A stretch of 25,991 bases of DNA from UBA4744 sp035282865. Its GTDB lineage: Bacteria > Actinomycetota > Acidimicrobiia > Spongiisociales > UBA4744. The stretch is from NCBI GenBank assembly GCA_035282865.1, contig DATEVB010000225.1, forward strand, positions 1 to 25,991, read 5' to 3'. Positions 22,707 to 25,991 of the stretch are shown in pieces (the stretch's first letter is position 1; every line of letters begins with the position of its first letter). The notes under the pieces were generated by a model, which saw nothing but the letters and a program-made list of their open reading frames with translations, made no database searches and was not told the DNA's origin. The position numbers and the translations under genes are program-made.

Positions 22707-23459
22707 ATGAAGATCCTGATCAGCAACGACGACGGATACCGGGCCCGCGGCATCGTGGCTCTCGCCGGGGAACTGTCGAAGATGGGCGACGTAACCATCG
22801 TTGCTCCGGAGCGCAATCGCAGCGGCGCCAGCAACTCGTTGACGCTCGACAATCCGATCCGCGCCACCCGCATTGAAGGCGGCTATTTCGTCGACGGTAC
22901 CCCGACCGACTGTGTGCACCTCGCTCTCACCGGCCTCCTAGTCGAGGAACCCGATGTAGTCGTGGCCGGCGTCAACGCCGGCGCCAATCTAGGCGACGAC
23001 GTCATCTACTCGGGAACTGTGGCAGCTGCCATGGAGGGACGATTCCTCGGACTTCCCGCCCTGGCCATCTCGCTCGTTCTCGACGGTGCGCGCAATTACA
23101 CGGCCGCGGCGCGAGTAGCCCGGATTCTGCTCAGCGACATTGCGGACAGCCCTATCCCTTCCGACACCATCCTGAACGTCAACATCCCCGACATACCCTT
23201 CGACGATCTCGAAGGCATCGAGGTGACGCGACTCGGTCACCGCCACAAGGCCGAAGGCGTCGTTCGGACCAAAGACCCACGCGGCCGCACCATTTTCTGG
23301 GTGGGACCGGCCGGACCGGAGCAGGATGCCGGGCCCGGAACCGACTTCTTCGCCGTTGCCCAGCGGAGGGTCTCTGTGACTCCGATGCAGGTCGATCTGA
23401 CCCGCCACGCGGCGCTGGATGCCACGGCCCAATGGGCGGCCGGGCTGCAGTTGCGATGA
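22707..23459 (+). CDS. surE: SurE 5'/3'-nucleotidase
   Basis: A 250-residue SurE phosphatase. Metal ligands are in place: D8 and D9 in ISNDDG, S39 in NRSGAS, and N90 in GVNAGANLGDD; the YSGTVAAAMEG segment follows. SurE removes phosphate from nucleoside 5'- and 3'-monophosphates and short polyphosphates, and is linked to survival in stationary phase and stress. It acts in the cytoplasm. The start has a -10 box 6 nt upstream and no Shine-Dalgarno. A 670-bp region with RNA-like structure follows its stop on the same strand. Confidence 0.96.
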   Translation: MKILISNDDGYRARGIVALAGELSKMGDVTIVAPERNRSGASNSLTLDNPIRATRIEGGYFVDGTPTDCVHLALTGLLVEEPDVVVAGVNAGANLGDDVIYSGTVAAAMEGRFLGLPALAISLVLDGARNYTAAARVARILLSDIADSPIPSDTILNVNIPDIPFDDLEGIEVTRLGHRHKAEGVVRTKDPRGRTIFWVGPAGPEQDAGPGTDFFAVAQRRVSVTPMQVDLTRHAALDATAQWAAGLQLR

Positions 23460-23484
23460 CAGCGAAGTCCTCTCGCCGCTGAAA

Positions 23485-23498
23485 AAACCACTTGGTTT
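23485..23498 (+). promoter_or_regulatory. 14-bp palindrome overlapping a candidate -35
   Basis: AAACCA (23485-23490) and TGGTTT (23493-23498) form a perfect inverted repeat with a CT centre. It overlaps the TTGGTT that could serve as -35 for the RNA downstream, so it may be an operator. It could also be a weak terminator for surE. Confidence 0.35.
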
Positions 23499-23518
23499 CC
23501 GCGACTTGTGTGTAAAAC
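23492..23518 (+). promoter_or_regulatory. Candidate promoter of the structured RNA
   Basis: TTGGTT (23492-23497) and TAAAAC (23513-23518) are 15 nt apart, with TGTG before the -10. The spacing is short and the -10 lacks its final T in register, so this is tentative. Confidence 0.3.
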
Positions 23519-23530
23519 TGCCACCACCAG

Positions 23531-23547
23531 AGAAAGGAGGTGGTCCG
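23531..23547 (+). promoter_or_regulatory. Exceptionally strong Shine-Dalgarno, potentially sequestered
   Basis: AGAAAGGAGGTGGTCC can pair with 16 nt of the usual 16S rRNA tail (15 Watson-Crick pairs and one G-U). Part of it, GGTGGTCCG (23539-23547), is perfectly complementary to CGGACCACC (23646-23654), and GGTGGT also pairs with ACCACC at 23523-23528. Confidence 0.6.
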
Positions 23548-23549
23548 CA

Positions 23550-23594
23550 TTGATTGAAAGTTCTTGTAGGACTCTGGAGGTGGCCGGGCGCTAA
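23550..23594 (+). CDS. 14-codon mini-ORF inside the structured RNA
   Basis: TTG 23550 starts 9 nt after the GGAGG core of the strong Shine-Dalgarno and encodes MIESSCRTLEVAGR before TAA 23592-23594. It contains one Cys, two Arg and no hydrophobic run. The stop codon falls in the 5' strand of a 7-bp hairpin (GGCGCTA 23587-23593 with TAGCGTC 23603-23609). It could be a leader peptide whose translation affects folding, or the Shine-Dalgarno could serve the RNA rather than a product. No gene on this strand follows within the window to be attenuated. Confidence 0.4.
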   Translation: MIESSCRTLEVAGR

Positions 23595-24107
23595 GGCGGC
23601 CATAGCGTCGCCTTCCCAACAAGGGATCAGGTGGCGACTCAAAACCGGACCACCGAGACCTGGAGACCCGCGAGTTGGTCCTCTCGCGGCATCGGAAACG
23701 ATGAAGTGTCTCCGGGTCTTCTCGCGTTTGGACTGGTCTGGTATCAGCGGGAAGGGGGCAGGCCCCCCTCCCGACCTGCCCCTGGGCGCGGCCGAACTCC
23801 TCTCGTCCCGGCGGCCACGTGGCCAGCGGCTGCGCCAAGGTTTCGGCCGTTCCCGGCCGGGCCGGCCTTTCTCAAGGTGGCCGGTCAAGCCCATACTGTC
23901 TGCGCCGGAACGACCTTCTTGTCGCGCGCATGCTGGAGCGGACGCCTCGGAGCCTACGCTCGTCACAATCTCACGAGTTCCAAGCCCCAAGGAGAAGTGG
24001 TTCTTGCGGACGAATCCGCGATCCCCTTGACGACGGTCGAAAAACTCTCATCGGTTCGCAGCGATCCCAGGAATTGAGGGCCGCCGTCCGCGCCGTGGAA
24101 ACGTTGA

Positions 24108-24142
24108 CCGGGAAGGGCCGGCCCCCCGTTCAGAGCTCCCGG
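24108..24142. terminator. Hairpin at the end of the ABC permease gene
   Basis: CCGGGA (24108-24113) pairs with TCCCGG (24137-24142) around an inner GGGCC/GGCCC stem (24115-24124). It overlaps the permease stop codon and could end either the permease transcript or the plus-strand RNA. No T tract. Confidence 0.35.
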
Positions 24143-24876
24143 GCCGCCGACCAACGGACGGCCAGCCAGAGGGAGAGTCCAATCAAGACGACCGTGACGA
24201 AGGCGGCGGGCAGGTAGTCATATATTCCCAGGCCGCTCGGGATACCCGCCAGAGCGCCGACCAGATGGCTGGGAAGCCACTCGCCGATGGCCTCCACGAT
24301 CCCGACGATGGGCATGACCAACAGCACAACGATGGTGACCAGGACGGCACCGAGGACGTTCTTGGAACGGCTCCCGGCGGCGGCCACAACGGCTACCACC
24401 AGCGCCAGGTAGAGCGATCCGTAGCCGATGCCCGCCAGCGTCCCGCCTACCGGAAGGCTTCCGATGAGTACCACCGTCTCGTACCAGGCGGCCAAGGCAC
24501 CCAGCACAAACGACGCCCCGACGGCCAGGAAGCTGACGACGAGGCGCGGAACGAGAATGTCCCAGAGCCGGGGGACTCTCGTGCGCAAGAACACACCCAT
24601 CTCAGGTTTGGCGTCAAACGCCAGCGAGCCGGCGGCCACCACCACGGCCACTAGAAGCCCTATCTGGGACACGTTCGACACGTACTGGATCATCCCGTCG
24701 GCGGGAACCGGAGGCGGGAAGGTCACCTCGACCCCGCCACCAAACCGCTCAACGATCTCGCCGAGATAGCGTGCCGACAGCGGACCGAGCAGGCCGAAGA
24801 ACACGTAGACACTGGCCAGGGCGATCCAACGCTTGGTTCGAACCAGCCGGAGCCATTCCAATCTCCACAGACTCAT
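24130..24876 (-). CDS. ABC-2 type exporter permease
   Basis: A 248-residue integral membrane protein with about six hydrophobic helices. After a basic start (SLWRLEWLRLVRTKRW) come IALASVYVFFGLLGPLSARYL, IGLLVAVVVAAGSLAFD, LVVSFLAVGASFVLGALAAW, SLYLALVVAVVAAAG, VLVTIVVLLVMPIVGIV and FVTVVLIGLSLWLAV, the usual ABC-2 permease pattern. It would form the membrane channel of an exporter; the substrate cannot be read from the sequence. Its ATG overlaps the stop of the ATPase gene as ATGA, so the subunits are translationally coupled. Confidence 0.9.
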   Translation of the reverse strand: MSLWRLEWLRLVRTKRWIALASVYVFFGLLGPLSARYLGEIVERFGGGVEVTFPPPVPADGMIQYVSNVSQIGLLVAVVVAAGSLAFDAKPEMGVFLRTRVPRLWDILVPRLVVSFLAVGASFVLGALAAWYETVVLIGSLPVGGTLAGIGYGSLYLALVVAVVAAAGSRSKNVLGAVLVTIVVLLVMPIVGIVEAIGEWLPSHLVGALAGIPSGLGIYDYLPAAFVTVVLIGLSLWLAVRWSAAREL

Positions 24877-25754
24877 GAGGTCAGCTCCAGGAAGACCTGC
24901 TCCAACGTGGCGGCTTCCGGGCCGAACGACACGATACGGGCATCGGTACTTGCCAAGGCAGCCGCCATGTGTTGTTCGGCAGCCTCGACCGACTCGACGA
25001 AGATCCGCACCTCTTCCTGGGTCACCGCCTCCACAGACCGTACCCACCAGGCGCGCCGAAGCGCCAAGATCGCCGCATCGCCGGGAGGCCGCAACCGGAG
25101 CCGGTAGGTGGGAACGGCACTACCCACCAGCAACGCGTCGATGGGCCCCTGAAACAACAACTCGCCCGCCCGCAGGATCCCGACGGTGTCGCACACCTCC
25201 TGCACGTCGCCGAGAATGTGGCTGCTGAAGATCACCGTCGCCTCGCCGCGCAACCGGGCAACCAGGTCGAGCACCTCTCTTCGTCCGGCCGGGTCGAGAG
25301 CCGAGGATGGCTCATCCAGCATCAGTAACCCGGGCCGCCCGACCACCGTGGAGGCCACCCCGAGGCGCTGCAGCATGCCGCGGGAATACCCACCGACCGT
25401 CCTCCGGGCCGCGTCGGCGAGACCCGCCTCTTCGAGCACCTCATCGACCCGGCCCGGTGGAACTGACGGATCGGTCAGTGAACGGGCCAGGTCGACTACC
25501 TCTCTGCCCGTCAACCAGGGATCGAACTGGGGAGTATCGGGCAGGACGGCCACCTTGGTCCACTCGACACCGATCTCGACCGTTCCTGCGGTCGGCTTGC
25601 GCAGCCCGGCCAGGATGCCGAGCAAGGTGGTCTTACCCGCCCCGTTCGGGCCAACCAGGCCGTACACCGACCCACTCGAGACGCGCAACTCGACGTCGCA
25701 AAGGGCGAGCGTCGACCCGTATTCCTTTCGAAGCTGGTGGGTACTGACAATCAT
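24873..25754 (-). CDS. ABC transporter ATP-binding protein
   Basis: A 293-residue ATPase of the ABC-2 exporter type. Walker A is GPNGAGKTT with K41, the signature region reads YSRGMLQRLGVA (a variant of LSGGQ usual for this subfamily), Walker B is LLMLDEPSSALDP and the switch His is in SSHIL. After about residue 210 a C-terminal domain of roughly 85 residues ends with TLEQVFLELT, as in drug and lipid exporters. ATG 25754 overlaps the stop of the upstream small gene by 4 nt (ATGA); the frame runs on upstream but lies inside that gene. The substrate is unknown. Confidence 0.93.
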   Translation of the reverse strand: MIVSTHQLRKEYGSTLALCDVELRVSSGSVYGLVGPNGAGKTTLLGILAGLRKPTAGTVEIGVEWTKVAVLPDTPQFDPWLTGREVVDLARSLTDPSVPPGRVDEVLEEAGLADAARRTVGGYSRGMLQRLGVASTVVGRPGLLMLDEPSSALDPAGRREVLDLVARLRGEATVIFSSHILGDVQEVCDTVGILRAGELLFQGPIDALLVGSAVPTYRLRLRPPGDAAILALRRAWWVRSVEAVTQEEVRIFVESVEAAEQHMAAALASTDARIVSFGPEAATLEQVFLELTS

Positions 25755-25948
25755 TCGAGGCGGGGTTTCCGGCCGATCGTGAGATAGATGATCCCACCCA
25801 ACGGCACCGATATCACACAGATGGTCGCCCACGCCCATTTGGGGAGGTGCCGAACTTCAGATCGGGCCAGGTCGACAAGGCAGTAGACAAGAAAAGCGGC
25901 GATCAAGACCAACACGGGCGCCAGCGCGGCCCACGGTATGTCCTCCAT
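25751..25948 (-). CDS. PLDc_N-domain small membrane protein
   Basis: A 65-residue protein with two membrane helices (VLVLIAAFLVYCLVDL and WAWATICVISVPLGGIIYLTIG) joined by the LPKWAW segment and ending GRKP, the pattern of the PLDc_N (cardiolipin synthase N-terminal) family. Such stand-alone proteins have no phospholipase catalytic motif and an unknown role. ATG 25948 has a GGGAG Shine-Dalgarno and a TAGTTT -10 candidate at 25980-25975. Its stop overlaps the ATPase start (ATGA), so it is the first gene of a three-gene ABC operon and may assist the exporter. The remaining bases to 25991 are promoter sequence. Confidence 0.85.
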   Translation of the reverse strand: MEDIPWAALAPVLVLIAAFLVYCLVDLARSEVRHLPKWAWATICVISVPLGGIIYLTIGRKPRLE

Positions 25949-25991
25949 TGACTGTCTCCCGGTCGCTTCCCCTCAAACTAGCGATGCTGTC

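Larger units (their letters stand above)
23523..24060 (+). ncRNA. Structured RNA of unknown class in the surE-ABC transporter gap
   Basis: The 670 bp after surE hold no convincing protein gene; long open frames have codon use unlike their neighbours. On the plus strand the bases fold into consistent helices. A 13-bp stem (23655-23667 with 23708-23720, two wobbles) closes a three-way junction holding CCGCGAG/CTCGCGG (23668-23674, 23683-23689) and CATCG-GAAA-CGATG (23690-23703). The loop TGGTCC (23676-23681) can pair with GGACCA (23647-23652). Further hairpins are at 23587-23609, 23748-23773, 23789-23849 (CGGCCGAA/TTCGGCCG enclosing a GGCCACGTGGCC palindrome at 23813-23824) and a 7-bp stem with CGAA loop near 24015-24032. 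The GAAA tetraloop favours the plus strand. It does not show RNase P, tmRNA, SRP or known riboswitch motifs that I can recognise. The 3' end is uncertain. Confidence 0.62.

Noticed and set aside
23531..23546. Possibility that this is a fragment of rRNA
   Set aside because: The sequence is complementary to, not identical with, the 16S 3' tail, and the flanks show no rRNA sequence.
22989..23990. 333-codon open frame on the minus strand across surE and the structured RNA
   Set aside because: It is antisense to a certain gene, its composition is Arg/Gly/Pro-rich as expected for an off-frame in GC-rich DNA, and it has no recognisable domain or ribosome-binding site.
23631..24077. 148-codon open frame on the plus strand in the gap after surE
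   Set aside because: Codon third positions do not show the strong GC bias of neighbouring genes, there is no Shine-Dalgarno, and the bases are better explained by paired RNA helices.
1..25991. CRISPR arrays, prophage, insertion sequences or rRNA/tRNA genes
   Set aside because: No regularly spaced repeats, integrase or transposase frames, terminal inverted repeats or RNA gene signatures were seen.

Overview
The window is GC-rich bacterial chromosome, most likely from an Actinomycetota (actinobacterial) lineage. I place it there because of clpS followed by a DUF2017 gene, an EtfD-type cytochrome b/Fe-S oxidoreductase, a BldC-like small helix-turn-helix protein, an actinobacterial-type HhH-GPD repair protein, a heliorhodopsin, and many genes whose start codon lies 6-7 nt after a TANNNT -10 box (leaderless transcripts). 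The class (for example Acidimicrobiia) cannot be fixed from the sequence alone. No phage, integrase, transposase, CRISPR array, rRNA or tRNA was seen.

Layout. 1-1703 (minus): xdhC and a truncated mocA-like nucleotidyltransferase, the maturation pair for molybdenum hydroxylases. 1919-4453 (minus): a baeRF/eRF1-like protein with a zinc ribbon and an exported M15 peptidase. 4637-4981 (plus): a rhodanese. 5146-7102 (minus): clpS, DUF2017 and an RlmD/TrmA-type methyltransferase, linked by 4-nt overlaps. 7165-7446 (minus): a DNA-binding protein whose C-terminal end is made of a repeat-like hairpin. 7584-8938 (plus): a small conserved-looking protein overlapping a TadZ/CpaE-like ATPase with a broken Walker A motif. 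8946-9755 (minus): prephenate dehydratase. 9859-11754 (plus): a tiny Cys/His protein and a GH13 glucan hydrolase, ended by a strong terminator hairpin. 11851-14434 (minus): a Cys-rich small protein and etfD. 14436-14925: a decayed kelch-like fragment. 14926-17355 (minus): a PspA / membrane protein / PspC envelope-stress set. 17419-18813: two antioxidant genes, bcp and msrA. 18818-22601 (minus): a stretch running HhH-GPD glycosylase, heliorhodopsin, SnoaL-like protein, proC, proline dehydrogenase. 22707-23459 (plus): surE. 24130-25948 (minus): a three-gene ABC export operon.

The most unusual stretch is 23460-24129, between surE and the ABC operon. It has no convincing protein gene, but on the plus strand it contains a dense set of mutually consistent RNA helices: a 13-bp stem closing a three-way junction with a GAAA tetraloop and a loop-to-flank pseudoknot, preceded by a Shine-Dalgarno sequence that can pair along 16 nt with the 16S rRNA tail and a 14-codon reading frame. 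The arm that forms the pseudoknot can alternatively pair perfectly over 9 nt with that Shine-Dalgarno region. I read this as a structured, possibly switching, non-coding or regulatory RNA that I cannot assign to a known class.

Functionally the window is mainly housekeeping: redox maturation, protein and RNA quality control, amino-acid metabolism, respiration-linked electron transfer and envelope or oxidative stress. The light-sensing heliorhodopsin next to a base-excision repair gene, with MsrA and Bcp nearby, suggests a local stress theme, but that link is inference.
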